A stretch of 41,197 nt of DNA from Desulfobacterales bacterium (GTDB lineage Bacteria > Desulfobacterota > Desulfobacteria > Desulfobacterales > SURF-7). A program made the translations under genes and the position numbers. The notes under the pieces are model-generated. The model ran no database searches, was not told the DNA's origin, and worked only from the letters and a program-made list of their open reading frames with translations. The stretch's first letter is position 1, and every line of letters starts with the position of its first letter. The DNA is taken from assembly GCA_018693105.1 (NCBI GenBank), contig JABHLN010000024.1, forward strand, positions 1 to 41,197, written 5' to 3'. Positions 33,067 to 41,197 of the stretch are shown piece after piece.

Positions 33067-33819
33067 CTATGATTCTCCTATCAGAGCAACAGTGTTAACC
33101 AGCAAATCTTTAACTATTGTAACATTCCGGTTAAAAACATCCAGTATCTCCTGCCAGGCTTTAAGAGGTTCATCCTCCTTCCAGCAGTCGAAATCTGTTA
33201 CCATGGCAATTGCCCCATATGGTATCCCTGCCTCATTAGCAAGGGATACTTCGGTGGCGGTAGTCATGTTTATTATATCCGCACCCCAAACACGAAACAT
33301 TTTTGATTCAGCTCTGGTCGAAAAACGCGGCCCTTCTATTGATACAACGGTACACCCTGATTCAGGTGCCAGCTCCATATCCATAGCAGCATCCCTGATC
33401 CTGTCGCATAAGAAATCATCAAAAGGGTCCGCCATCATAGGATGTTCCATACCTGACTCAAAAGAGTCATGGTAAGTATTTTTCCTAAATTTTGTAAAAT
33501 CTATGAACTGATCCGGAATTACAAATGTTCCTGGTTTTAGATGCTTCCTTAATGAGCCACATGCTGTTGTCGCCAGGATATGAGTAACATTCTCAACTTT
33601 CAAAGCATGAATATTTGCCCTGTAATTCACCTGGGAGGGGCTAAATTGATGATCTTTTCCATGCCTGGCAAGAACTACAATTTCTACACCGGCAATAGTT
33701 CCTTTTACTAACTCCGCGGACTGATCCCCGTACGGGTTATCATTTCTACATGGAATAACTCCCTGATTATCAATACCAAGTTCATAAAGGCCCGAACCTC
33801 CAATTATTCCTATTTTCAT
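33067..33819 (-). CDS. mtnP: S-methyl-5'-thioadenosine phosphorylase
   Basis: A 250-residue purine/MTA phosphorylase: IGIIGGSGLYELG, LARHGKDHQFSPSQVNYRANI, TTACGSLR, IPDQFIDFT, SIEGPRFSTRAESKMFR, INMTTATEVSLANEAG and VTDFDCW match the MTAP family, which cleaves methylthioadenosine to adenine and methylthioribose-1-phosphate in methionine salvage. Serine of GGSG and the TDFDCW aspartates are in place. AGGAGG lies 12 bases upstream, slightly far from the ATG. Repeats flank both ends (A downstream, B upstream). Confidence 0.95.
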   Translation of the reverse strand: MKIGIIGGSGLYELGIDNQGVIPCRNDNPYGDQSAELVKGTIAGVEIVVLARHGKDHQFSPSQVNYRANIHALKVENVTHILATTACGSLRKHLKPGTFVIPDQFIDFTKFRKNTYHDSFESGMEHPMMADPFDDFLCDRIRDAAMDMELAPESGCTVVSIEGPRFSTRAESKMFRVWGADIINMTTATEVSLANEAGIPYGAIAMVTDFDCWKEDEPLKAWQEILDVFNRNVTIVKDLLVNTVALIGES

Positions 33820-33952
33820 ATCAATCGTTTTCCTCCTGTATTTTCCGATTATTTTGCTTTATGCTTATAAAAATATAGTCAAATCCTAAGTTGAGGCAAA
33901 AGTGTAATCTGATCTTTAAAAAAAGTATTTCTATGTTGGAAATATTAAAAGC

Positions 33953-34211
33953 TTTACAAAGAGCGGAATGGATAACTATCGGTTAAGATTTGCGCTGTTT
34001 GAGAGTATTAGGGATTGTTAATAAAGGACTGGTTGATACCGAATCCGGGCATCATGGCCCCACAAAGCCTCATTACATCTTGAAATCCTGTTTTAATGCC
34101 ATCACACTGTTCTTTCTTTACAATCCCTTATACTCGAGTTCTCAAGGCTTAAAACGATAATTATCCATGGAGCGGCTTCACTGGAAAAACGCCCCGATTG
34201 CTCAAATAATT
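33953..34211. repeat. Dispersed repeat family B, copy 2
   Basis: About 259 bases aligning with 11537-11801 in the same orientation, with scattered substitutions and short indels. It abuts the 3' end of holA, whose TAA stop (34210-34212) overlaps its terminal TAATTA. As with copy 1, the upstream gene on the minus strand reads into it. It fills most of the 390-base gap between holA and mtnP; the rest (33820-33952) shows no gene. Confidence 0.85.
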
Positions 34212-35652
34212 ACCTGCAGATATTTATAATAACATCTTCACAAATTAGCTTTGGTAACTGTTCCGATCTTTTAAACCTCAGGTCTGCTTTACCGAGAAGT
34301 TGAAGATTGTTAATAAGCTCAGCCTTAGTGTAATTTTCAGATTTAAGGAGTGTCTGGTATACAGGATAGGGATTCCCGGGATTTTTTACAATAAAAAGGC
34401 CTGATTTAGGTTTTTTTTTCTTCTTACCTTTAGAAGCTTTCTCGTTGACAAGAACTATGTCCCACTGTTCAATCTGCTCCGCCAGAGCATTGTCATACTC
34501 AATCAAGGCCGGCATGACATTATCTCTGAATTGATTATAGTTTATCCCCTGATACCACACCCTGCCGTAAGTGCTTTCAGTAAAATCCTTTACGACAAGA
34601 AGTCTTCTTATCTGATTTACCATTGCAGCAAGGATCTGAAGCGGATAAACATCACCTGAAATAAGCGATCCCATATAAAAAAGAGCCTGTTCAAGGTTTC
34701 TATCGGCAATAGCATTTGTAAATTCGTAAATGGGGTCACTCTTTGTTCGTTTTAATATGGATTTCACATCATCAATTGTTATTTGTTTCTGCGTCCCGAC
34801 ATAATTGATAAGCTTTTCAAGGTTCCCGGAAAAGACTCGCATGTCAAATCCCGTTTTTTCATATATTGCCTTAAAAACTTCTTTGTTAGCACTTTTCCCG
34901 TTTTCTGCAAGAGTTGCCCTCATATATTCATAAAGAATGGTCTCCTGAACCTGTCGGTCTGCATGGCGTTCACCTTTTGGTACAGAACAGTCAATAATTA
35001 CGCCGCATTCTTTTATTGATTTAAACAATGCTCTACGTTTATCAACATAGTCGGTAGTAATAATAAGATGATTCCCTTTTGGGAACCCTTTAAGAATCGT
35101 TTTATGTAACAATTCAGAATTGTTTAAGGGTGGGGGGGGTATGGAAAGGCTTTTATTCTGTGAGTATCCGATAAGCTCATCAAGCCACTTGTCATCACTC
35201 AAGAGATCAGAACTTTCTTTTAACACTGATTTTCGTTCGCCTTTACTTATATCATCATAAGTGAGATTCAAAATGCTCAAAAGACCCGCAAGGTGTTTTG
35301 AAGCTTTTTTCATATCTTTGTTGCCAAAAGCTTCCTTTGCTTTTTCAAGAAGTTTCGACTCTTCATTTTTTGAATAAAATATTCCAGAGTCACAAAAAGC
35401 AACAACCGTAATTCCCGACATAAATGAAAATGTATTTAACTTTTCTATTCCGGAAAGAAAATCCCCCTCAATTCCGTCAATCGGTTCATAGTTAAATTCC
35501 TTTTTTGAACCAGGCACCATAATATTTAAAAGTTCTTCAAGTGCCTTCCTGTAAAGAAACTCTTCACCGTGAATCAGGTATACCTGAGCAAACTGTGCGG
35601 GTCCAAGTTCTTTAAGGTACTTTTTCAGATCATTATATTTTATATCAGGCAT
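34210..35652 (-). CDS. holA: DNA polymerase III delta subunit, enlarged
   Basis: A 480-residue clamp-loader subunit. Recognised by the N-terminal YLIHGEEFLYRKALEELL, by HLIITTDYVDKRRALFKSIKECG, by KTGFDMRVFSGNLEKLINYVG with the following DDVKSIL, and by the C-terminal helical domain (PLQILAAMVNQIRRLLVV ... YTKAELINNLQLLGKADLRFK). It is about 140 residues longer than the E. coli protein (343), with extra sequence at about residues 95-185 and a Lys-rich insert KASKGKKKKKPK. The start overlaps the end of lgt by 8 bases. Confidence 0.88.
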   Translation of the reverse strand: MPDIKYNDLKKYLKELGPAQFAQVYLIHGEEFLYRKALEELLNIMVPGSKKEFNYEPIDGIEGDFLSGIEKLNTFSFMSGITVVAFCDSGIFYSKNEESKLLEKAKEAFGNKDMKKASKHLAGLLSILNLTYDDISKGERKSVLKESSDLLSDDKWLDELIGYSQNKSLSIPPPPLNNSELLHKTILKGFPKGNHLIITTDYVDKRRALFKSIKECGVIIDCSVPKGERHADRQVQETILYEYMRATLAENGKSANKEVFKAIYEKTGFDMRVFSGNLEKLINYVGTQKQITIDDVKSILKRTKSDPIYEFTNAIADRNLEQALFYMGSLISGDVYPLQILAAMVNQIRRLLVVKDFTESTYGRVWYQGINYNQFRDNVMPALIEYDNALAEQIEQWDIVLVNEKASKGKKKKKPKSGLFIVKNPGNPYPVYQTLLKSENYTKAELINNLQLLGKADLRFKRSEQLPKLICEDVIINICR

Positions 35653-36430
35653 TTTTTTCCGGTTTCAATCCAGAATTTCTACCAAGAATTATCAGCATTA
35701 CGACTGATAATAACGCCATAGACAATCCGATTGCCTGGGACATGGAGAAGATTCCAAAGATCTCTTCTCCCCTGAAATCATCCCGGTAAATTTCAATTAT
35801 CGACCGTGTTATTCCGTAAATAAGGTTGTATGTCCAGAATACCTGTCCATCAAATTTCTTGCGGCGGCTAAGGAGAAATAATATCACAAAAATGAAAAGA
35901 TTGTTTAACGAAGAGTATAGCTGTGTTGGATGAAGAGGTACACCTAAGGGATTTGCCAGAGAATCGGGATGGTTGAAGGTAATTGCCCATGGAAGATCAC
36001 ATACCCTGCCGTAACAACAACCGGCAAAAAAGCATCCGATCCTGCCAAGAAATTGAGCAAGGGCAAAAGATGGGGCTAATATATCTGCAGTTCTCCAGAA
36101 CGGCATATTGTTCTTTTTGATAAAGAAAACCGCAGTAAACAAGGCGAAAAAAAAGCCACCGTAAAATACGAGTCCGCCATTCCATAACCTGAAAATTTCA
36201 AGTGGATCTTCCAGATAACTGGCAGGGGCTATTGTTATATATAACACCCTTGCGCCAATTATCCCGGAAATTATCATATAGAACCCAATGTCAATTATCT
36301 TATCCGGATCTTCACCAACTCTTACTGCCTCGTGTTTTACATAAAAAATTGCGGACAACACCCCCATGGCGACAAAAAATCCGTATGTAAATACAGAGAA
36401 GCCGCCAATCTTCAGAAGTACAGGATACAT
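35645..36430 (-). CDS. lgt: Prolipoprotein diacylglyceryl transferase
   Basis: A 261-residue polytopic inner-membrane enzyme that attaches diacylglycerol to lipobox Cys. About seven hydrophobic helices; signature GRIGCFFAGCCYGR followed by LHPTQLYSSL, and NGGLVFYGGFF near residue 85. Overlaps holA downstream, and lspA is the next gene downstream-coded in the neighbourhood, so lipoprotein maturation enzymes are clustered. Confidence 0.95.
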   Translation of the reverse strand: MYPVLLKIGGFSVFTYGFFVAMGVLSAIFYVKHEAVRVGEDPDKIIDIGFYMIISGIIGARVLYITIAPASYLEDPLEIFRLWNGGLVFYGGFFFALFTAVFFIKKNNMPFWRTADILAPSFALAQFLGRIGCFFAGCCYGRVCDLPWAITFNHPDSLANPLGVPLHPTQLYSSLNNLFIFVILFLLSRRKKFDGQVFWTYNLIYGITRSIIEIYRDDFRGEEIFGIFSMSQAIGLSMALLSVVMLIILGRNSGLKPEKNA

Positions 36431-36496
36431 GATAATTAATTCCTGAATATATTCATTCGGTTATATATAAATATTTTGATTTGTTATAATAAAAAG

Positions 36497-36994
36497 TTAC
36501 TCCGGCATTTTTTTGAATAGAATATGAAATACAAAAATAGTCATTCCGATTGTAATTGCACTATCTGCAATATTAAATGCCGGGTAATGATAACCTTTCA
36601 TATAAAAATCAAGAAAATCAACAACGGCTCCAATGCGAAACCTGTCTATCATATTGCCGATGGCTCCACTGAATATAAGCGCAAAGCCGGTTGCAAGGGT
36701 TGAGTGCGTTCTGGGTGTAATTTTGTAAAAATAAAAGACAAGACCTATGGCCAGAGATGTCATAAAAATAAATAATAATAACCGTATTGCTTCACTTTGA
36801 CCTGCCATAAATCCAAAAGCACCACCCGGATTCTGCAAATGAGTTAAATTAAAAAAAGCAGGTATTATTGGGACGGTATTGTATAGTGGAATCCCTATTA
36901 TGACTATCGCCTTTGTAAGCTGATCCAGAATGATGATTATCCCGGAAATCAACCCAAGTTTTATATACTTTCTTTTGTCAATATCTGTCATCAT
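36497..36994 (-). CDS. lspA: Lipoprotein signal peptidase (signal peptidase II)
   Basis: A 165-residue four-helix aspartyl protease of the inner membrane that cleaves lipoprotein signal peptides. The catalytic Asp motifs are GNMIDRFRIGAVVDF and FNIADSAITIG; LTHLQNPGGAFGF has Gly-Gly where many homologues have Gly-Ala. It lies 66 bases before lgt and 203 bases after ileS, the usual ileS-lspA order, but interrupted by repeat A copy 4. No obvious RBS precedes the ATG-ATG start. Confidence 0.95.
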   Translation of the reverse strand: MMTDIDKRKYIKLGLISGIIIILDQLTKAIVIIGIPLYNTVPIIPAFFNLTHLQNPGGAFGFMAGQSEAIRLLLFIFMTSLAIGLVFYFYKITPRTHSTLATGFALIFSGAIGNMIDRFRIGAVVDFLDFYMKGYHYPAFNIADSAITIGMTIFVFHILFKKMPE

Positions 36995-37043
36995 TGAAAT
37001 TATATCACGAATTAATAAAGAGTAATTTATGAAAAGTTATCAT

Positions 37044-37197
37044 TGATGGCGTCGTAAAAAGTCACCATCTACTATGTTATAGCGTTTGGCCGGACACTCG
37101 ACATGCTACATGCATGCCTTCGCACCCGGCCAACCACTGTGCCTTGTATATGAAGATTTTTACTTAGCCATCGGTTATATTTTTTACGAATCCATCA
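37044..37197 (-). repeat. Dispersed repeat family A, copy 4, inside the ileS-lspA spacer
   Basis: Inverted relative to copies 1-3. Outer arms TTGGCCGG/CCGGCCAA and inner CATGC/GCATG differ from the other copies by paired changes. One terminus touches the ileS stop codon (37198) directly; the other lies 49 bases from the lspA start. Confidence 0.9.
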
Positions 37198-39996
37198 TCA
37201 TTGAATAATTTCTAAAGTATCCCTGCATCTTTTGCAGACCGAAGGGTGCTCAGAGTCTTCACCCACGGTAGTATCATATATCCAGCACCTTTCACATTTT
37301 TCACCCGGCGCCGGTTTTGCTTGGATAGCCAAGCCTTCGATTTCTTTACTTTTATAGGCTTCAGGCCCAGGGGCATCATCACTTAAGGCAGCGTCTGAAA
37401 CAATACAAATGGTTTTAAGATCTCCTTCATATGTATTAAGCAGATGATATATATCACCTTTTGCGTAAATTGTAATAGATGCATCAAGGGGGTGCCCTAT
37501 CATCTTCTGAGCTCTTGCTTCTTCAAGAGCCTTTGTTATTTCGCTTCGGACTGAAAGAATAATATCCCATTTTGAAGAAAGTTCAGCATCATTATACTCA
37601 GCGTTGATTTCAGGCAAAGATTCCAGGTGAATACTTTCTTTTTTACCATCCCTTTCAGGCATATACTTCCATATCTCTTCAGATGTAAAAGGAAGAATTG
37701 GAGCCATAATTTTTGCAAGAGTATCAACAAGAATATACATCACGGTCTGGGCACTTCTTCTTTCAACCGATTCCGGAGGTGACGTATAGAGTCTGTCTTT
37801 TACAATATCAAGATAAAAGGCTGAAAGATCGACTGTGCAGAAATTATAAAGCGAATGATAAATTGTATGGAATTCATATGTTTCATAAGCCTTTAAGGTT
37901 TTTTCTACCAGACCGTTAAGCCTGTGCAGTGTAAATCTGTCTATATCTGACATGGATTTAACAGGTAAACTATCTTTATCAGGAAGAAACTGGTCCAGGT
38001 TTCCAAGCAAAAATCTGCATGTATTCCTGATTCTTCTGTACGCATCACTTAATTGTTTTAAAATATTATCAGAAATGCGGATGTCATCTTTATAGTCAGA
38101 TGCAGAAACCCACAGGCGTAAAATTTCCGCGCCATGCTGTTTTATCACCTTTTCAGGTGCAATAACATTTCCTATGGACTTTGACATCTTTTTGCCCTTA
38201 GCATCCACGACAAAGCCATGTGTAAGAACCGATTTGTAGGGGGCCTCTCCTTTCAATCCCACTGCTGTGAGAATCGAACTGTGAAACCAGCCCCTATGCT
38301 GGTCGCTTCCTTCAAGATAAAGGTCTGCCGGCCAGCTAAGATATGATCTTGCTTTTAGCACTGCAGAATGGCTTACACCGGAATCAAACCAAACATCAAG
38401 AATGTCGCTTTCTTTGGTGAAAGTATCATTTCCGCATTTTTCACATACTGAATTTTCCGGCATAAGGTCTTTTGCATCCATTGTAAACCACACATCAGCA
38501 CCATGCGTTGAAAAAAGTTCATATATTTTATCAATTACATCTTTATTGATATGAATGGCTTCACATTTTTCACAATAGAATACAGCTATGGGTACACCCC
38601 AGGATCTCTGCCTTGAAACACACCAGTCGGGACGGTTTTCAATCATACCGTAAATTCTGTCACGCCCCCAGTTTGGTATCCACCTAACCTTATCAATTTC
38701 CGCCAGAGAGGCTTTCCTGAGGCCGGTCTTGTCCATGGAAACAAACCACTGTGGTGTCGCACGAAAGATTACAGGTTTTTTACAACGCCAGCAATGAGGG
38801 TAAGAATGACTCATTTTTTCCTCTGCAACCAATGCGTTATTTTCACCCAACTTTTCGATAACATTCTTGTTCGCTTTGAAAACAAACTGACCTTCAAAAA
38901 AACCAACCTCATCTGTAAAACAGCCGTTATCATTGACCGGAGAATATGAATCAAGACCATAAGAAAGTCCGACCTCATGATCCTCCGCACCATGACCAGG
39001 TGCGGTATGCACACAGCCTGTACCGGCATCCAGAGTTACGTGGGATCCGAGAATAATCATGGAGTCACGATCATACAAAGGATGTCTGCAGGTTTTTTCT
39101 TCAAGTTCAGCTGAATCTATATCAGTAAGAATGGAATATTCAGAAATCCCGAATTTTTCCATGGACCCTTTAACAAGGTCGCGTGCCAGAATAAGAACTT
39201 CATCATTCCCGGTATCAACAGCAGCATAAACAAAATCAGGGTGAAGGCATACAGCAAGATTTGCCGGTATGGTCCACGGGGTTGTTGTCCAAATAACAAC
39301 AGAAACATTTTTTCCTTCAAGAACAGGGAAATGCTTACTTAAATCATCCTTTACAGGGAATTTTACATATATTGAGGGAGAGGTTTCATCTTTGTGTTCA
39401 ATCTCTGCCTCTGCAAGGGCTGTCTTACAAGTGCAGCACCAGTGAATAGGCTTTTTCCCTCTGAACAGGCTCCCGTCAAGTGCAAAGTCAAGACATTCCT
39501 TTGCAATAATAGCCTCATACTCATAGTTCATTGTCAGGTACGGGTTTCCCCATTCACCCATTACACCAAGCCTTTTGAATTCTTCACGCTGGATACTGAG
39601 AAATTTTCCAGCATATGTCCGGCATTCCTCTCTGATTTGGACTTTAGACATATCCTTTTTCTTTGAACCAAGCTTTTTATCTACATTATGTTCAATCGGA
39701 AGCCCGTGACAATCCCATCCGGGTACATAGGGTGAATCAAATCCGGTCATTTGACGGGAACGAACAATAATGTCCTTCAGTATCTTGTTTAATGCCGTGC
39801 CAATATGAATATGCCCGTTTGCATATGGCGGTCCATCATGAAGAATAAACTTTTGCCTACCTGTGGAAGCCTCTCTGATTTTTTCATATATTTTACTTTC
39901 TTCCCATGCTTTTAGCTGTTCAGGCTCCCGTTTGGCCAGACTGGCTTTCATTGGGAATCCTGTAGTGGGAAGATTGAGTGTTTTCTTATAATCCAT
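37198..39996 (-). CDS. ileS: Isoleucyl-tRNA synthetase
   Basis: A 932-residue class Ia aminoacyl-tRNA synthetase. HIGH-type motif [15 protein letters not shown], the editing-domain segment [34 protein letters not shown] motif [11 protein letters not shown], and a C-terminal zinc finger [12 protein letters not shown]...CKRCRDTL. Length and order fit the bacterial IleRS with zinc tail. The RBS GGAGGATATT precedes the ATG. No T-box leader is visible upstream. Confidence 0.97.
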   Translation of the reverse strand: MDYKKTLNLPTTGFPMKASLAKREPEQLKAWEESKIYEKIREASTGRQKFILHDGPPYANGHIHIGTALNKILKDIIVRSRQMTGFDSPYVPGWDCHGLPIEHNVDKKLGSKKKDMSKVQIREECRTYAGKFLSIQREEFKRLGVMGEWGNPYLTMNYEYEAIIAKECLDFALDGSLFRGKKPIHWCCTCKTALAEAEIEHKDETSPSIYVKFPVKDDLSKHFPVLEGKNVSVVIWTTTPWTIPANLAVCLHPDFVYAAVDTGNDEVLILARDLVKGSMEKFGISEYSILTDIDSAELEEKTCRHPLYDRDSMIILGSHVTLDAGTGCVHTAPGHGAEDHEVGLSYGLDSYSPVNDNGCFTDEVGFFEGQFVFKANKNVIEKLGENNALVAEEKMSHSYPHCWRCKKPVIFRATPQWFVSMDKTGLRKASLAEIDKVRWIPNWGRDRIYGMIENRPDWCVSRQRSWGVPIAVFYCEKCEAIHINKDVIDKIYELFSTHGADVWFTMDAKDLMPENSVCEKCGNDTFTKESDILDVWFDSGVSHSAVLKARSYLSWPADLYLEGSDQHRGWFHSSILTAVGLKGEAPYKSVLTHGFVVDAKGKKMSKSIGNVIAPEKVIKQHGAEILRLWVSASDYKDDIRISDNILKQLSDAYRRIRNTCRFLLGNLDQFLPDKDSLPVKSMSDIDRFTLHRLNGLVEKTLKAYETYEFHTIYHSLYNFCTVDLSAFYLDIVKDRLYTSPPESVERRSAQTVMYILVDTLAKIMAPILPFTSEEIWKYMPERDGKKESIHLESLPEINAEYNDAELSSKWDIILSVRSEITKALEEARAQKMIGHPLDASITIYAKGDIYHLLNTYEGDLKTICIVSDAALSDDAPGPEAYKSKEIEGLAIQAKPAPGEKCERCWIYDTTVGEDSEHPSVCKRCRDTLEIIQ

Positions 39997-40401
39997 AATA
40001 TCCTCCGATGGATGTATTTTACTAAAAAAATTCTAAATTTACGTCATTACACTGTTTTATGTCAAGAAAATATATGGATTTAAACAAGAATCCAAATCAT
40101 CATGGCAAGCGGTTTCTATTTTAATTTTCACAATGATACCTTGTAAATTGTCCATAATTCAGTCCTGATCATCGTTCATTTTTTCTGATTAATGGTTCTT
40201 TGTTAAATTATGTAAGTATGCTTTCAGGAATTGATTCAAAAAAACAAAAACCGGGAAATTAAATAAGAAACCTGAGCTAATAACACGGGTAACTACTAGA
40301 AGATTGAATTCAAAAAATTGTTACGATTTTATAATTTGACACTCAACCTGCTGCATGCAATATTTTAAAATAAATTTATTTATAAAAATAAGGGGGCAGC
40401 C
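39997..40401. other. Divergent intergenic region between ileS and the DUF169 gene
   Basis: About 405 bases, AT-rich. It holds the ileS promoter candidate (40036-40065) and, on the plus strand, a TTGACA at 40336-40341 with an ill-spaced TATTTT at 40361 before the DUF169 gene. No repeat of family A or B and no small gene seen. Confidence 0.45.
40036..40065 (-). promoter_or_regulatory. Candidate promoter of ileS
   Basis: On the minus strand TTGACA (40065-40060), 18 bases, TAAATT (40041-40036), giving a short leader of about 30 bases before the ileS ATG at 39996. Confidence 0.4.
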
Positions 40402-41118
40402 ATGAACCAGCCTGACTGTACTAATCTTCTTAAAAGAATTGATCTTACAACACCTCTTATCGGTTTTTACGACACTCCGGAAACAAAACCTTTTGAACCG
40501 TTTGTAACACCCAAACATTGCCTCTTCTCATTATATGAGAACTGGAAGAAAGGGGAAACAGCTCATATAACAAAAGACAAATTCGGCTGTATGGGTGCAG
40601 GATACTGGCTTTGCGGAATCGAATCTTTGCCCAGAGACAGATTCGTTATGTTTCTTGCAGATGCGGAAGGTTTGAAAAGCTCACACGACCTTATGAACCA
40701 ATGGCTGGACAGTACAAAACCATATACACCCCAACACCCTAATCTTTTTATAGGCCCGTTAAAAGATGATCAATACGAATATCTAAAAAGCATTACCTTT
40801 TATGTCAATCCGGATCAGCTGAGTTCTCTTATGACAGGCGCTCAATATAACAGCAATTCAGATGCAGTACCTGTTATAGCGCCGTTTGGTTCCGGGTGCA
40901 GTCAACTTGTTGCACTTTTTGACGACATAAAAACACCACAGGCTGTGATAGGTGCAACAGACACAGCCATGCGAAATCACATTCCACCTGATATCATGGC
41001 TTTTACAGTCACCAAACCAATGTTTGAGCTTCTATGTGCCCTTGACGAAGAAAGTTTTTTATACAAACCGTTTTGGAAAAAGTTAAGACGATCCAGGGGG
41101 CTGCCGGATATAGATTAA
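40402..41118 (+). CDS. DUF169 family protein
   Basis: A 238-residue soluble protein of the DUF169 family, common in anaerobes and methanogens. Typical features: a Cys-bearing core CLFSLYENWKKGETAHITKDKFGCMGAGYWLCG, IGPLKDDQYEYLKSITFYVNPDQLSSLM, and the late APFGSGCSQLVALFDD ... ATDTAMRNHIPPDIMAFTVT. The conserved Cys at FGCMGA, YWLCG and GSGC may bind a metal or cluster. AAGGGGGCAGCC lies before the ATG. A single gene, with repeat A copy 5 starting 4 bases after its stop. Confidence 0.9.
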   Translation: MNQPDCTNLLKRIDLTTPLIGFYDTPETKPFEPFVTPKHCLFSLYENWKKGETAHITKDKFGCMGAGYWLCGIESLPRDRFVMFLADAEGLKSSHDLMNQWLDSTKPYTPQHPNLFIGPLKDDQYEYLKSITFYVNPDQLSSLMTGAQYNSNSDAVPVIAPFGSGCSQLVALFDDIKTPQAVIGATDTAMRNHIPPDIMAFTVTKPMFELLCALDEESFLYKPFWKKLRRSRGLPDID

Positions 41119-41122
41119 TTGT

Positions 41123-41197
41123 TGATGGCGTCGTAAAAAGTCTCCATCTACTGCGTTATAGCGGTTGATCAGAAGTTCGACATACTACATGTATGCC
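41123..41197 (-). repeat. Dispersed repeat family A, copy 5 (cut by window end)
   Basis: Begins TGATGGCGTCGTAAAAAGTC four bases after the DUF169 stop codon, continues through one hairpin arm (GCGGTTGATCAG) and ends at the window edge within the inner palindrome. Closest to copy 3. Confidence 0.85.

Noticed and set aside
33029-33475. 148-codon plus-strand ORF beginning METFYDAI
   Set aside because: Its start lies in repeat A copy 3 and the rest is antisense to mtnP, a certain gene. No RBS-supported start of its own.
39997-40401. T-box leader of ileS
   Set aside because: No T-box sequence, specifier hairpin or terminator/antiterminator pair visible; a short leader from a close promoter is likelier.

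Overview
This 41 kb window looks like chromosome from an anaerobic, probably sulfate-reducing member of Desulfobacterota (Desulfobacterales-like). That placement is inferred from gene content: a tungsten-type aldehyde:ferredoxin oxidoreductase, many ferredoxins, two-CW-domain signalling proteins, a DUF169 protein, a Tmtc-like TPR membrane protein, a PLP-lysine-less NifS paired with IscU, and two reading frames interrupted by in-frame UGA codons that read as selenocysteine. The DNA is AT-rich with strong GGAGG-type ribosome binding sites. No rRNA, tRNA, CRISPR, phage or IS transposase gene was seen.

Layout. 0-4.2 kb (minus): MscS channel, AOR and two tandem SnoaL/NTF2-like paralogues. 4.7-6.7 kb (plus): a Cys-rich ferredoxin with an N-terminal helical domain, then a deiodinase-like selenoprotein (Sec at codon 66). 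6.9-11.2 kb (minus): CBS - HPP membrane protein - hemerythrin - two-CW/cNMP/Ser-Thr kinase - two-CW/PP2C phosphatase, behind a candidate class II FNR/HcpR-type promoter. 11.8-13.9 kb (minus): TAT-exported DUF362 protein and DUF4197 protein. 14.2-18 kb (plus): sfsA, YcaO-TPR protein, CrtC/AttH-like protein. 18-20.9 kb (minus): nitronate monooxygenase-like flavoprotein, two ferredoxins and an unknown Cys-containing protein. 21.5-23.3 kb (plus): a compact redox operon of a 58-aa Cys-rich protein, a TAT-exported four-cluster ferredoxin, a four-helix membrane protein and a 47-aa single-helix selenoprotein. 23.4-26.5 kb (minus): glutaredoxin, then a GCS2-type ligase overlapping an AsnB-type amidotransferase. 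26.9-29.9 kb: two-helix hypothetical, metallo-beta-lactamase hydrolase, Tmtc-like protein. 29.9-32.7 kb (minus): NifS-like protein, IscU with zinc ribbon, FMN reductase-ArsC fusion. 33-40 kb (minus): mtnP, holA, lgt, lspA, ileS. 40.4-41.1 kb (plus): DUF169 protein.

Two dispersed repeat families run through the window. Family A (about 150 bp, imperfect terminal inverted repeats, a central hairpin whose arms co-vary between copies) has six copies or partial copies, mostly abutting stop codons; in both SnoaL-like genes the repeat supplies the stop codon. Family B (about 260 bp) has two copies, each 3' of a minus-strand gene.

The most notable content is the selenium/sulfur redox biology: two selenoproteins, each followed by a plausible bacterial SECIS hairpin at the right distance; a membrane electron-transfer operon ending in the mini-selenoprotein; and a cysteine desulfurase homologue that has lost its PLP lysine but keeps the catalytic cysteine, which suggests a scaffold partner using free sulfide. 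All functional statements rest on reading motifs by eye; no database search was run.
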